Below are positions 9,012 to 18,624 of a stretch of 64,000 bases of DNA, in pieces (position 1 is the stretch's first letter; each line of letters begins with the position of its first letter). The notes under the pieces are model-generated. The model made no database searches. It saw only the letters and a program-made list of their open reading frames with translations, and was not told where the DNA came from. A program made the translations under genes and the position numbers. This DNA comes from Flavobacterium sp. 1355 (GTDB taxonomy: Bacteria > Bacteroidota > Bacteroidia > Flavobacteriales > Flavobacteriaceae): contig NZ_JAFICC010000018.1 of assembly GCF_017833415.1 (NCBI RefSeq), positions 46,246 to 110,245 of the forward strand, read 5' to 3'.

Positions 9012-9596
9012 ATGAACTTCTTAGCTCATATATATCTTTCAGGCGATAACGACTTAATCAAAATCGGTAATTTTATGGCCGACGGAATTCGGGGAAAACA
9101 ATTTGAGCATTTTCCTGAAGATGTTCAAAAAGGAATTCTTTTGCACCGTTTTATCGATACTTATACAGATTCTCATGACATTTTTAGGCAGAGTACAAAA
9201 AGGTTACATGAGAAATACCATCATTATGCCGGAGTAATTGTAGATATTTTGTACGATCATTTTTTAGCCAAAAACTGGACACAATATTCAGATGAAAAAC
9301 TGGAAAGTTTTATTAACAGGTTTTACAGATCATTACATGATAATTATGAGATTCTAACTGAAAAAACACAGGATTTAATGCCTTATATGATTCAGAGAAA
9401 CTGGCTTTTGAGTTACCGAACTGTAGAGGGAATACATCAGATTCTGACCCAAATGGACAGAAGGTCCAGAAACGAATCAAAAATGCAGTTTGCAAGTACC
9501 GAATTAAAGGAATTTTATGCTGAATTTGAAGAGGAATTCACTCTGTTTTTTGAAGATATAAAAAAGCATGCTAAAGAAAAATTACTCTTAATATGA
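9012..9596 (+). CDS. acpH: ACP phosphodiesterase (AcpH/DUF479 family)
   Basis: 194 residues starting MNFLAHIYLSGDNDLIKIGNFMAD, the standard AcpH opening with its early His and Asp metal ligands. GILLHRFIDTYTDSH and VDILYDHFLAKNW are the other conserved stretches. AcpH hydrolyses the 4'-phosphopantetheine arm from holo-acyl carrier protein in the cytosol, though many Bacteroidetes members are only assigned by homology. Its last codons overlap the start of the gamma-glutamyltransferase gene by 4 bp (ATGA), indicating cotranscription. Confidence 0.88.
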   Translation: MNFLAHIYLSGDNDLIKIGNFMADGIRGKQFEHFPEDVQKGILLHRFIDTYTDSHDIFRQSTKRLHEKYHHYAGVIVDILYDHFLAKNWTQYSDEKLESFINRFYRSLHDNYEILTEKTQDLMPYMIQRNWLLSYRTVEGIHQILTQMDRRSRNESKMQFASTELKEFYAEFEEEFTLFFEDIKKHAKEKLLLI

Positions 9597-11278
9597 GAAA
9601 AATAACACTCCTATTTACCTTTATCTATATCAGCTGTGCCGCGCAGCAAACCCCGATTAAACCGACTGGCCTGGTGGTTACAAAAGCCATGGTTGTTTCT
9701 GCCCGCGAAGAAGCTTCTAAAATTGGTGCCGATATCATGAAAAACGGCGGGAACGCTTTTGATGCTATGGTGGGAACAGAACTGGCACTCGCAGTATCTT
9801 TTCCTTTTGCCGGAAATATTGGCGGAGGCGGTTTTATGGTGTACAGAAAAGAAAATGGCGAAGCTGGATCTTTGGATTATCGGGAAAAAGCACCTCTGGC
9901 AGCAACAAAAGACATGTTTTTAGACAAAGACGGAAATGTCATTAAAGGCAAAAGCACACAAACAGCATTGGCAATTGGAGTTCCGGGAACTATTGCAGGA
10001 GTTTTTGCCGTACACAAAAAATTTGGTTCTATGCCAATGTCCGAAATTTTAAAACCTGTAATTGCACTTGCCGAAAAAGGAGTTGTTGTAACTAAAAAAC
10101 AGGAAAAAAGCTTAAACGATTATCATGAAAGTATTGTAAAAATAAATGGTGAATCTTCTGATGCATCAAGAACCTTCAAAGAAAACGACACTATAAAATA
10201 TACCGCATTAGCTAAGACTTTAAAAAGAATTCAGAAAAATGGCAGAAATGAATTTTATAAAGGTGAAACCGCTAGAATTTTGGTCGATTATTTAAGAAAA
10301 AAAGGCGGTATCATTACCATGAAAGACCTTGCAAAATATGAAGCAAAATGGAGAACCCCGCTACAATTTACTTATAAAGACTTAAAGTTAACGTCTATGT
10401 CACCGCCAAGCAGTGGCGGAATTTGTCTGGCGCAGATTTTAAAAATGATAGAACCGTATGATTTATCAAAATTGGGGCATAACACCGCAGAATCTATTCA
10501 GCTAATTGTCGAAGCTGAAAGAAGAGCGTATGCCGACAGGAGTTATTTTTTGGGAGATCCTGATTTTGTAAAAATTCCGCTAAAAGCGTTATTAGCAGAT
10601 GCTTATTTAAAAGACAGGATGTCAACTTTTAACCCTGAGAAAGCCAGTTTATCCTCTGAAATAAAAGAAGGAAAAGTAACTTATAATGAAAGTACAGAAA
10701 CTACGCATTACTCTATTGTTGATCAGTTTGGTAATGCTATAGCCGCAACAACCACGCTAAACGATGGTTATGGTTCTAAATATTATTGTGACGAATTGGG
10801 TTTCTTTCTTAATAACGAAATGGATGATTTTAGTGCCAAACCCGGATCTCCCAACATGTTTGGTTTGGTTGGAAATGAGGCTAACAGCATTGCGCCACAA
10901 AAAAGAATGCTGAGTTCGATGACGCCAACAATAGTAGAAAAAAACGGAAAATTATTTATGGTTGTAGGAACTCCCGGCGGTTCTACTATTATAACTTCGG
11001 TTTTGCAAACTATACTGAATGTTTATGAATATAATCTGAGCATGCAGGAAGCTGTAAATGCACCACGTTTTCACCACCAATGGCTTCCTGACTTAATCAC
11101 ATTTGAACCAAATACCTTTGACCCCAATACAATTGAAAAACTGAAATCAAAAAAATACCTGATTAACGAGAAACCAACACCAATCATTGGAAAAGTAGAT
11201 GCTATTTTGGTTCTTCCAAATAATGAACTTGAAGGAGGTGCCGATTTTCGAGGCGATGATAAAGCAGTTGGTTTTTAA
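9593..11278 (+). CDS. ggt: Gamma-glutamyltransferase (lipoprotein form)
   Basis: 561 residues. A short lipoprotein signal with lipobox YISC (Cys15) places it in the periplasm, membrane-anchored. The large-subunit core is present (GGNAFDAMVGTELALAVSFPFAGNIGGGGFM). The autocleavage and nucleophilic Thr is in ETTHYSIVD (about Thr370), giving the usual large and small subunits. The C-terminal MTPTIV and GTPGGSTIITSVLQ segments are also typical. GGT breaks the gamma-glutamyl bond of glutathione and related peptides. It is translationally coupled to acpH. Confidence 0.93.
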   Translation: MRKITLLFTFIYISCAAQQTPIKPTGLVVTKAMVVSAREEASKIGADIMKNGGNAFDAMVGTELALAVSFPFAGNIGGGGFMVYRKENGEAGSLDYREKAPLAATKDMFLDKDGNVIKGKSTQTALAIGVPGTIAGVFAVHKKFGSMPMSEILKPVIALAEKGVVVTKKQEKSLNDYHESIVKINGESSDASRTFKENDTIKYTALAKTLKRIQKNGRNEFYKGETARILVDYLRKKGGIITMKDLAKYEAKWRTPLQFTYKDLKLTSMSPPSSGGICLAQILKMIEPYDLSKLGHNTAESIQLIVEAERRAYADRSYFLGDPDFVKIPLKALLADAYLKDRMSTFNPEKASLSSEIKEGKVTYNESTETTHYSIVDQFGNAIAATTTLNDGYGSKYYCDELGFFLNNEMDDFSAKPGSPNMFGLVGNEANSIAPQKRMLSSMTPTIVEKNGKLFMVVGTPGGSTIITSVLQTILNVYEYNLSMQEAVNAPRFHHQWLPDLITFEPNTFDPNTIEKLKSKKYLINEKPTPIIGKVDAILVLPNNELEGGADFRGDDKAVGF

Positions 11279-11360
11279 TCCGTAAAACATTGATTTAAAA
11301 CAAGTTAAAAAATAATATCCTGACATAGTGTTTTTAAAAAAAATGGAGTATTTTTTTTAT

Positions 11361-11368
11361 TAAATTTG
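11361..11368 (+). promoter_or_regulatory. -7 promoter box of the protease gene
   Basis: TAAATTTG fits TAnnTTTG, 25 bp before the ATG at 11393. An upstream in-frame TTG at 11366 is part of this box, which argues that translation starts at 11393 and not there. Confidence 0.6.
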
Positions 11369-11392
11369 GCCTCGAAACTAAACAAAACCATT

Positions 11393-12529
11393 ATGTCGGA
11401 AGAATCTTTTTCAGAAGAAAAACAACCAAATAAAAAGTCAAGAAATATAAAAATTGGAGCTGTAATAGCCATTATTGCAGTACTTGGAGTTATTTTTATT
11501 CCGAAAATTTGGGCTAAATACAATAAAAAAGAAGTAATCTGCCTGAATGGACAAACCGAAATCTATGACAAATATAAAGATGCTGTTGTTCTGGTAAAAC
11601 ATACCTATGCTGTTGAAATATCGATAAAAGGATCTAAGCCATTTCAGCTTGAAGTTGATGAAAGCAATTTAGAAGAAAAAACAATATCCGGAACAGGATT
11701 TTTTGTATCCGAAGACGGAAAAATAGTAACCAATCATCACGTTGCTGAGCCTTGGCTTTACGGTGACGACAGCACCAATTCTTTTACATATCTAAAAGAT
11801 CATATTGCGGGTATTCTTCCAGATTCTATTAGTGAAGGAGACTATAAAACTTTTCTTGAAAAAAACTGGAATGAATACTATTCTGAAGAAGGTGAAGGAG
11901 AAGAGGAATCTGAAGATGTGGTTCACGAAACAAGTGCTGTAGATTCAAGTGCAACAGTTGTAGCAGCAAACGATACCGAAGCTATAGAAAGCAGTACTAC
12001 TGCAGAACCAACTCCTGCAAAAGAAATAAAATATATAAGCGTTGATGACATTACAATATCTTTCAAATCTGTTGAGATAAGTGTTGCGCTTCATGGTTCT
12101 AAAGAAGATTGGCTAAAATGTAAAGTCTATAAAATTGCCGACGGAAATGAAGTTGACGTAGCTGTTTTACAATTAGCAAGCGAAACATTACCGGGATCTG
12201 TCCGTAATATTATTGATTTGGATTCTGCCATCACAGATGATGCAAAAATAAAACCGGGCACCAACGCAATTTTGATTGGCTACCCAATGGGAATGACTCT
12301 TGCCAACACCAGAACCGGTATAAAAGTACAGGTATATGAGGGTCAGATAAATAAAGAATCAGACGGTGTAAGCATTCAGTATAATGTAACTTCTACCCAC
12401 GGAGCAAGCGGTTCGCCTGTATTTAATGAATGCGGTCAGCTGATTGCTGTAAATTATGCCGGATATGATGCCGCACAAGGATATAATTTCGGGATTGTTG
12501 CCAAACACGCGGCAGCATTAGTTGACTAA
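11393..12529 (+). CDS. Membrane-anchored trypsin-like serine protease
   Basis: 378 residues from ATG 11393. A charged N-terminus (SEESFSEEKQPNKKSRNIK) leads into one TM helix (IGAVIAIIAVLGVIFIPKI), so the catalytic domain is periplasmic. The triad is recognisable: His in VTNHHVAEPW, Asp in EVDVAVLQL, Ser in THGASGSPVFNECGQLI. An acidic, Ser/Thr/Ala-rich insert (about 160-210) separates the His and Asp regions. There is no PDZ domain, so it is not a standard DegP. The substrate is unknown. Confidence 0.85.
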   Translation: MSEESFSEEKQPNKKSRNIKIGAVIAIIAVLGVIFIPKIWAKYNKKEVICLNGQTEIYDKYKDAVVLVKHTYAVEISIKGSKPFQLEVDESNLEEKTISGTGFFVSEDGKIVTNHHVAEPWLYGDDSTNSFTYLKDHIAGILPDSISEGDYKTFLEKNWNEYYSEEGEGEEESEDVVHETSAVDSSATVVAANDTEAIESSTTAEPTPAKEIKYISVDDITISFKSVEISVALHGSKEDWLKCKVYKIADGNEVDVAVLQLASETLPGSVRNIIDLDSAITDDAKIKPGTNAILIGYPMGMTLANTRTGIKVQVYEGQINKESDGVSIQYNVTSTHGASGSPVFNECGQLIAVNYAGYDAAQGYNFGIVAKHAAALVD

Positions 12530-12578
12530 GTTTTAAAGATAAGATATTTTATTATTTTAAATTTATGGATTAAAAGGC

Positions 12579-12586
12579 TAAATTTG
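12579..12586 (+). promoter_or_regulatory. -7 promoter box of the CLC gene
   Basis: TAAATTTG, a perfect TAnnTTTG, 25 bp upstream of the ATG at 12612. The same spacing to the start codon as in the preceding gene. Confidence 0.6.
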
Positions 12587-12611
12587 CAATATCCATAATT
12601 TTTTAAAGAGA

Positions 12612-14396
12612 ATGCTAAAAAAATATTTCAGAAGACTAGAAAGCATAATTGCTTTGGCTCAATCATTAATGACTCCAAAGCAATTTATTTTTTTATCAAG
12701 TGTATTGATTGGTATTTCTTGTTCGCTTGCTGTAATTGTCCTGAAAACATTTGCGCATAGTGTTTTCTCGTTTGCCACTTACATTAACGGAATTTTGAAA
12801 CTAAGTTTCATCAACAGTATTTTGCCTATAATCGGAATTCTGCTGACGGTTTTGGTGGTAAATAAAGTTTTAAACGGAAGTATTCAGAAAGGAACTTCAC
12901 AGATACTTTATGCTGTTGCAAAAAAAGCAAGCATTATTCCTAAAAAACAAATGTATGCTCAGATTGTGACCAGTTCCTTAACCGTTGGTTTAGGAGGATC
13001 TGCCGGTTTAGAAAGCCCGATTGTTATTACGGGTGCTGCTTTTGGATCTAATTTTGCCCAAAATTATAAATTACCCTATAAAGACAGAACATTGCTAATT
13101 GGCTGTGGAGTGGCAGCCGGGATTTCAGCTGCGTTTAATGCGCCAATTGCAGGGGTTCTTTTTGCAATTGAAGTTTTGCTGGTAGATGTTAGTATTTCTG
13201 CTTTTACCCCTATTATGATTTCTGCTGCAACCGGTGCTTTGGTTTCTGCCATTGTTTTGGATGAAACGATTCTTTTGAGTTTTAAAACACAGCAAACATT
13301 TGATTATCATAATATTCCTTTTTATATAATTTTAGGCGTACTGACAGGCCTCACTGCTATTTATTACTCCAGAAATTTTCAAAAAGTTGAACATTATTTT
13401 TCTAAACTGGAAATCGGGCCTTATAAAAAAGCGTTTATTGGATCTTCATTGTTAGCTATTCTGATTTTTATATTTCCAACTTTGTTTGGTGAAGGTTATG
13501 AAAGTATTAAAACCCTGTCTGAAACAGATCCGGGAGCTTTACTTGATAATACTTTGTTTGCCGATTTCAGAAATAACAACTGGGTACTGCTTTTATTTGT
13601 CGGGGCAACCATGATGGTAAAAGTATTTGCATCGGGCCTTACTATTGGAAGCGGCGGAAATGGGGGGAACTTCGCTCCTTCTCTGTTCTTAGGCTCTTAT
13701 CTTGGATATTTTTTTTCCAAATTTGTCAGCCTGACTGGTTTGTCAAAACTACCAATCGGAAATTTTACAATGGTAGGAATGGCAGGGATTCTTAGTGGAT
13801 TATTTCACGCGCCACTTACCGCTATTTTCTTAATTGCCGAAATTACAGGAGGCTACGGATTAATGATTCCGCTTATGATTGTATCTTCAATAAGTTTTGC
13901 TATTTCTAAAAAATTCGAAAAATATTCGCTTGACGTAAAAGGTTTAGCAAAAAAAGGACACGCTTTTACTAGCAATAAAGATTCTAATATTCTTTCTACT
14001 TTAGATATTGACACTATTATTCAGTGTGATTATTTGACAGTTCATCCGGATGAGAATTTAAGTAAACTTGTAGATTTAATTTCACATTCTAACCAAGTTG
14101 TTTTTGCCGTTGTCAATAATGATAAAGATTTGGTCGGGATAGTCCATTTTAATGATATCCGGGAAATCATTTTTAATACATACAGAGTAAAGTACACCAA
14201 AATCAACGATGTAATGAAAACCCCTGCTGCCACAATTTTTTCTAATGATAGTATGGAAATTGTGATGAGCAAATTTGAAAAATCAAAAACAGCATTTCTG
14301 CCTGTTTTACGAAACGGAAAGTATTACGGAATCATTTCCAAATCAATAGCATTAGAAGCATACAGAACAAAACTTCGTTCGATGACAATAGAGTAA
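12612..14396 (+). CDS. CLC-type chloride channel/antiporter with CBS domains
   Basis: 594 residues. The membrane domain (about 20-430) carries the anion-pathway signatures GLGGSAGLESPIVITG (the residue equivalent to the gating Glu is kept) and GSGGNGGNFAPSLF, plus AAFNAPIAGVLFAIE. Two CBS motifs follow at about 460-590 (DYLTVHPDENLSKLV, then MKTPAATIFSNDSMEIVMSKF). A retained gating Glu is usual for proton-coupled exchangers but does not prove that mode. The CBS pair suggests cytosolic regulation by nucleotides. Confidence 0.92.
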   Translation: MLKKYFRRLESIIALAQSLMTPKQFIFLSSVLIGISCSLAVIVLKTFAHSVFSFATYINGILKLSFINSILPIIGILLTVLVVNKVLNGSIQKGTSQILYAVAKKASIIPKKQMYAQIVTSSLTVGLGGSAGLESPIVITGAAFGSNFAQNYKLPYKDRTLLIGCGVAAGISAAFNAPIAGVLFAIEVLLVDVSISAFTPIMISAATGALVSAIVLDETILLSFKTQQTFDYHNIPFYIILGVLTGLTAIYYSRNFQKVEHYFSKLEIGPYKKAFIGSSLLAILIFIFPTLFGEGYESIKTLSETDPGALLDNTLFADFRNNNWVLLLFVGATMMVKVFASGLTIGSGGNGGNFAPSLFLGSYLGYFFSKFVSLTGLSKLPIGNFTMVGMAGILSGLFHAPLTAIFLIAEITGGYGLMIPLMIVSSISFAISKKFEKYSLDVKGLAKKGHAFTSNKDSNILSTLDIDTIIQCDYLTVHPDENLSKLVDLISHSNQVVFAVVNNDKDLVGIVHFNDIREIIFNTYRVKYTKINDVMKTPAATIFSNDSMEIVMSKFEKSKTAFLPVLRNGKYYGIISKSIALEAYRTKLRSMTIE

Positions 14397-14398
14397 CC

Positions 14399-14440
14399 TT
14401 AATATCGGATAAGTTAAAAATTTTATTTATCCGATATTAA
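14399..14440. promoter_or_regulatory. Perfect 14-bp inverted repeat upstream of fic
   Basis: TTAATATCGGATAA at 14399-14412 and its exact complement at 14427-14440, with a 14-nt AT-rich spacer. It begins 2 bp after the CLC stop codon and ends 5 bp before the -7 box of the Fic gene. There is no T run after it, so it is less convincing as a terminator than as an operator, or both. Confidence 0.65.
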
Positions 14441-14444
14441 GAAG

Positions 14445-14452
14445 TAACTTTG
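14445..14452 (+). promoter_or_regulatory. -7 promoter box of the Fic gene
   Basis: TAACTTTG (TAnnTTTG) ends only 7 bp before the ATG at 14460, so a transcript starting at the usual distance would be almost leaderless. Confidence 0.55.
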
Positions 14453-14459
14453 TTTCATA

Positions 14460-15413
14460 ATGTGGAATATAGACCTAAAATACAGAGAAGAATTTGATGC
14501 AACTTTTGAAAGATTGTATCAAAAAAGAAAGGATTTGCAAAACAGCAGACCACTTCCTAACATTGCTTTGAATAAAATTCGTGAAAGCCTTTCGCTCGAA
14601 TGGACCTACAATTCTAATAGCATTGAAGGAAATACGATGAGCCTGCGTGAAACCCAAATGGTAATCCAGGAAGGAATAACCATTAAGGGAAAATCGCTTC
14701 GGGAACATTTTGAGACCCACAATCATGACAAAGCGATCGATTATTTGTACGATATAGTTAGTGATACTTACAAACTAAGAAGCATCGACATTCTTTCTAT
14801 TCATGGCTTGGTTTTAAGATCTATTGAAGATGATTTTGCCGGAAGAATTCGAAATGGAGGTGTCCGTATTTCGGGGGCTAACTTTATGCCTCCAAACGCC
14901 AACAAGGTTTCTGATTATCTGGACGAATTAATAGATTTTATAAATACGAATCCATTAGGGCTAAATGATATTGAACTCGCCACTATTTATCACCATAAAC
15001 TAGTCTGGATACATCCTTTTTTTGATGGTAATGGGCGTACAGTTCGTTTAAGCATGAATTTGTTATTAATGCGTTGCGGTTTTCCTCCGGCAATTATTCT
15101 AAAAAATGATCGCAAAAAATATTATGAAGCACTTAATCAGGCTAATAATGGAAACTATCAAAAATTAATTCTTCTGATGTGCCAGGCACTTGAGCGAACA
15201 TTAAATATTTATTTGAATGCCATGCCAGGAAGCACTTATGATTATCAGCCAATCATAAATATTGTAAGCGAACCAGAATCTCCATATGGTCAGGAATATA
15301 TTAGTTTACTGGCCAGAACAGGCAAAATTGATGCCTATAAAGAAGGAAGAAACTGGTACACAACCAAAGAAGCAATAGAAGAATATATGGCAACCAGAAA
15401 ACGCAAACGCTAA
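14460..15413 (+). CDS. Fic-domain AMP-transferase with C-terminal DNA-binding-like tail
   Basis: 317 residues. The Fic core has the complete catalytic motif HPFFDGNGRTVR (about 188-199). An inhibitory helix precedes it, with SNSIEGN matching the (S/T)xxxE(G/N) motif; in this class (inhibition helix before the Fic core) the Glu blocks ATP until displaced. Residues about 270-317 (YISLLARTGKIDAYKEGRNW, then YTTKEAIEEYMATRKRKR) resemble an excisionase/MerR-type winged helix. A self-inhibited AMPylator that may regulate its own gene is inferred. No antitoxin-like gene is adjacent. The target protein is unknown. Confidence 0.9.
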   Translation: MWNIDLKYREEFDATFERLYQKRKDLQNSRPLPNIALNKIRESLSLEWTYNSNSIEGNTMSLRETQMVIQEGITIKGKSLREHFETHNHDKAIDYLYDIVSDTYKLRSIDILSIHGLVLRSIEDDFAGRIRNGGVRISGANFMPPNANKVSDYLDELIDFINTNPLGLNDIELATIYHHKLVWIHPFFDGNGRTVRLSMNLLLMRCGFPPAIILKNDRKKYYEALNQANNGNYQKLILLMCQALERTLNIYLNAMPGSTYDYQPIINIVSEPESPYGQEYISLLARTGKIDAYKEGRNWYTTKEAIEEYMATRKRKR

Positions 15414-15490
15414 GTTTTTATACTCTTATTTTGTTACTATTTGTAACATAAACTTTTGCAAACGAGTACTAAAAGAACAAATCAAAATGG

Positions 15491-15498
15491 TAACTTTG
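15491..15498 (+). promoter_or_regulatory. -7 promoter box of uvrA
   Basis: TAACTTTG, identical to the box of the preceding Fic gene, 16 bp before the ATG at 15515. An in-frame TTG at 15503 lies between box and ATG and is unlikely to be used. Confidence 0.55.
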
Positions 15499-15514
15499 CG
15501 TTTTGCTCACATTT

Positions 15515-18346
15515 ATGCTAGATAAAGACAATACTATTGAAGTTCTTGGTGCAAGAGTTCATAATCTAAAAAATATAGACATATCAATCCCGAGGGAAAA
15601 ACTGGTTGTAATTACCGGTTTATCAGGCTCGGGAAAATCATCTTTGGCTTTCGACACAATTTATGCCGAAGGACAACGTCGTTATGTAGAAACTTTTTCT
15701 GCATATGCGAGACAGTTTCTTGGCGGGTTGGAACGACCGGACGTTGACAAAATTGACGGACTTTCTCCTGTAATTGCAATCGAACAAAAAACAACCAGTA
15801 AAAGCCCGCGTTCTACAGTTGGGACAATTACAGAAATCTATGATTTCCTGAGGCTTCTTTATGCCCGTGGTGCAGACGCATACAGTTACAATACAGGCGA
15901 AAAAATGGTTTCGTATTCTGATGAACAAATCAAAGATTTGATCATTCATGATTTTAACGGAAAACGCATTAATATTCTTGCTCCTGTAATTAAGGCGAGA
16001 AAAGGTCATTATGCCGAATTATTTCAACAGATTACCAAACAGGGATTTTTGAAAGTTCGTGTAAATGGTGAGGTTCAGGATTTGGTTTCGGGAATGAAAT
16101 TAGACCGTTACAAAACCCACGATATAGAAATTGTTGTTGACCGAATGCTGATTGAAGATACGGCAGATAATCAGAAGCGATTGGCCGAAAGTATTAATAC
16201 AGCCATGCATCATGGTGAGGATGTATTAATGGTTTTGGATCAGGATACTAATGAGGTACGCTATTTCAGCAGAAATTTAATGTGCCCATCAACAGGAATT
16301 TCGTATCAGAATCCGGAGCCAAACTTATTTTCATTTAACTCTCCAAAAGGAGCTTGTCCGCATTGTAACGGATTGGGAACTGTTCATGAAATTAATGTAA
16401 AAAAAATTATCCCAAATCCAAAATTATCAATTAAAGCTGGTGGTTTTGCTCCGCTTGGCGAATATAAATCTTCCTGGATTTTTAAGCAGTTAGAAGTAAT
16501 TGGTGAAAAATTCGGATTTAAAATTACAGACCCGATTGAGAAAATTCCTCAAGAAGCAATGGAAATGATTCTTCATGGAGGAAAAGATAAGTTTACTGTA
16601 AACTCAAAAGATTTAGGCGTTACACGCGATTATAAAATTGATTTTGAGGGAATATCTCATTTTATTAAAAATCAATATGACGAAAGCGCATCGACTACTA
16701 TAAAACGCTGGGCAAAAGATTTTATGGATGAAGTAAATTGTCCTGTTTGCGAAGGTTCCCGTTTAAAAAAAGAAGCACAGTTTTTTAGAGTTAATGGAAA
16801 AAATATCACCGAATTGTGTGATATGGATATTTCTGATTTAACGGCCTGGTTTCAGGATTTAAACAGTCATTTATCAGAAAAACAACTCCTGATTGCTTCT
16901 GAAGTTGTAAAAGAAATTAAAGACCGCTTAAACTTTTTGATGAATGTTGGTCTGAATTATTTGGCTTTGAGCCGAAGTTCAAAATCGCTTTCGGGTGGTG
17001 AAGCACAACGTATTCGATTGGCGACACAAATTGGTTCTCAACTGGTTGGTGTTTTATATATTTTGGATGAACCAAGTATTGGTTTACACCAACGAGACAA
17101 TGAAAAACTGATTAAATCACTGGAACAATTACGTGATATCGGAAACTCGGTTATTGTCGTTGAACACGATAAAGACATGATCGAAACTGCTGATTATGTA
17201 ATTGATATTGGTCCTAAAGCGGGAAAATATGGCGGAGAAATTATCAGTATTGGTACTCCGGCAGAAACCTTAAAATCAAACACTATTACCGCACAATATT
17301 TGAACGGTACAATGAAATTTGAGATTCCGAAGGAAAGAAGAAAAGGAAATGGAAAGTTTTTAAAACTAACCGGAGCAACCGGAAACAACCTTAAAAATGT
17401 TTCAATCGAATTGCCTTTGGGACAATTGATTTGCGTAACAGGAGTTTCAGGAAGTGGAAAATCGACTTTGATAAACGAGACGCTCTACCCTATTTTGAAC
17501 GCCTATTATTTTAATGGTGTAAAAAAACCACAGCCTTATAAAAAAATTGAAGGTCTGGAACATATTGATAAAGTAATTGATATTGATCAAAGCCCGATTG
17601 GCAGGACACCACGTTCAAATCCGGCAACTTATACGGAAGTTTTCACAGAAATCCGAAACTTGTTTACGATGACTTCTGAAAGTATGATTCGTGGTTACAA
17701 AGCTGGACGTTTTAGCTTTAATGTAAAAGGCGGGCGTTGCGAAACCTGTGAAGGTTCTGGGGTCAGAACGATTGAAATGAACTTTTTGCCGGATGTTTAT
17801 GTAGAATGTGAAACCTGTCAGGGAAAACGTTTTAACAGAGAAACGCTGGAAATTCGCTATAAAGGAAAATCAATTTCAGATGTATTAAACATGACGGTTG
17901 ATGAAGCGGTTCCGTTTTTTGAGAACATTCCGAAGATCTATAGAAAAGTAAAAACCATTCAGGATGTTGGTTTAGGCTATATTACACTTGGTCAGCAAAG
18001 TACAACGCTTTCCGGTGGAGAAGCACAGCGTATCAAACTGGCCGGAGAATTGTCTAAAAAAGATACGGGTAATACATTTTATATCTTGGATGAGCCTACA
18101 ACTGGTTTGCATTTTGAAGATATTCGTGTTTTGATGGATGTAATTAATAAATTGGTTGATAAAGGAAATACTATTCTGGTTATAGAACATAACATGGATG
18201 TGATCAAACTTGCAGATTACATCATCGATATTGGTCCTGAAGGCGGAAAAGGCGGTGGAGAACTTATAGCTAAAGGAACTCCTGAAGAGGTGGCAAAAAA
18301 TAAAAAAAGCTATACAGCTAAGTTTTTGAAAAAAGAATTAACTTAG
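15515..18346 (+). CDS. uvrA: Excinuclease ABC subunit A
   Basis: About 943 residues from ATG 15515, the usual UvrA length. Two ABC ATPase halves are seen, with Walker A loops GLSGSGKSSLAFDT and GVSGSGKSTLINET and signature LSGGEAQRI in both halves. Zinc-binding CxxC pairs occur in CPHCNGLG/CPVCEGSR and in CETCEGSG/CETCQGKRF. UvrA finds bulky DNA lesions with UvrB in nucleotide excision repair. The TTG at 15503 was not chosen because conserved sequence begins at DNTIEVLGARVHNLKNI and the promoter box is too close. Confidence 0.97.
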   Translation: MLDKDNTIEVLGARVHNLKNIDISIPREKLVVITGLSGSGKSSLAFDTIYAEGQRRYVETFSAYARQFLGGLERPDVDKIDGLSPVIAIEQKTTSKSPRSTVGTITEIYDFLRLLYARGADAYSYNTGEKMVSYSDEQIKDLIIHDFNGKRINILAPVIKARKGHYAELFQQITKQGFLKVRVNGEVQDLVSGMKLDRYKTHDIEIVVDRMLIEDTADNQKRLAESINTAMHHGEDVLMVLDQDTNEVRYFSRNLMCPSTGISYQNPEPNLFSFNSPKGACPHCNGLGTVHEINVKKIIPNPKLSIKAGGFAPLGEYKSSWIFKQLEVIGEKFGFKITDPIEKIPQEAMEMILHGGKDKFTVNSKDLGVTRDYKIDFEGISHFIKNQYDESASTTIKRWAKDFMDEVNCPVCEGSRLKKEAQFFRVNGKNITELCDMDISDLTAWFQDLNSHLSEKQLLIASEVVKEIKDRLNFLMNVGLNYLALSRSSKSLSGGEAQRIRLATQIGSQLVGVLYILDEPSIGLHQRDNEKLIKSLEQLRDIGNSVIVVEHDKDMIETADYVIDIGPKAGKYGGEIISIGTPAETLKSNTITAQYLNGTMKFEIPKERRKGNGKFLKLTGATGNNLKNVSIELPLGQLICVTGVSGSGKSTLINETLYPILNAYYFNGVKKPQPYKKIEGLEHIDKVIDIDQSPIGRTPRSNPATYTEVFTEIRNLFTMTSESMIRGYKAGRFSFNVKGGRCETCEGSGVRTIEMNFLPDVYVECETCQGKRFNRETLEIRYKGKSISDVLNMTVDEAVPFFENIPKIYRKVKTIQDVGLGYITLGQQSTTLSGGEAQRIKLAGELSKKDTGNTFYILDEPTTGLHFEDIRVLMDVINKLVDKGNTILVIEHNMDVIKLADYIIDIGPEGGKGGGELIAKGTPEEVAKNKKSYTAKFLKKELT

Positions 18347-18392
18347 TATTGCTTTAAAAATAGACTTCTTAATAATGAATAATAATTAGATT

Positions 18393-18617
18393 ATGAACAG
18401 TTTGACTTTAAAAGTAGATTTAGATTTTGAACAACTCTTAAAAGTTGTCAAACAATTATCTCCGTCTGAAAAATTAAAACTAAATGATGCTATTTGGAAA
18501 GAAGGAATGGAAATCCCTACAGAACATCAGGAAATTGTTTTAGATCGAATTAAAAAAAGTAAAGCATACCCTGAAAGAATGTTAGATTGGGATCAAGTTG
18601 CTGATAATATTATTTAG
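18393..18617 (+). CDS. Addiction-module antitoxin-like protein
   Basis: 74 residues, small and charged. An N-terminal strand (LTLKVDLDFEQLLKVVKQL) is followed by the LSPSEKLKLNDAIWKE segment typical of the Bacteroidetes putative addiction module family, and a C-terminal tail ending RMLDWDQV. Its 3' end overlaps the first possible start of the RelE/ParE gene. Its identity rests mostly on this pairing; the sequence alone is weakly diagnostic. Confidence 0.7.
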   Translation: MNSLTLKVDLDFEQLLKVVKQLSPSEKLKLNDAIWKEGMEIPTEHQEIVLDRIKKSKAYPERMLDWDQVADNII

Positions 18618-18624
18618 TGATTTC

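Noticed and set aside
11366..11392. TTG start of the protease gene
   Set aside because: The TTG is part of the TAAATTTG promoter box; ATG at 11393 is the natural start. The same reasoning removes TTG 15503 for uvrA and TTG 34373 for the histidine kinase.
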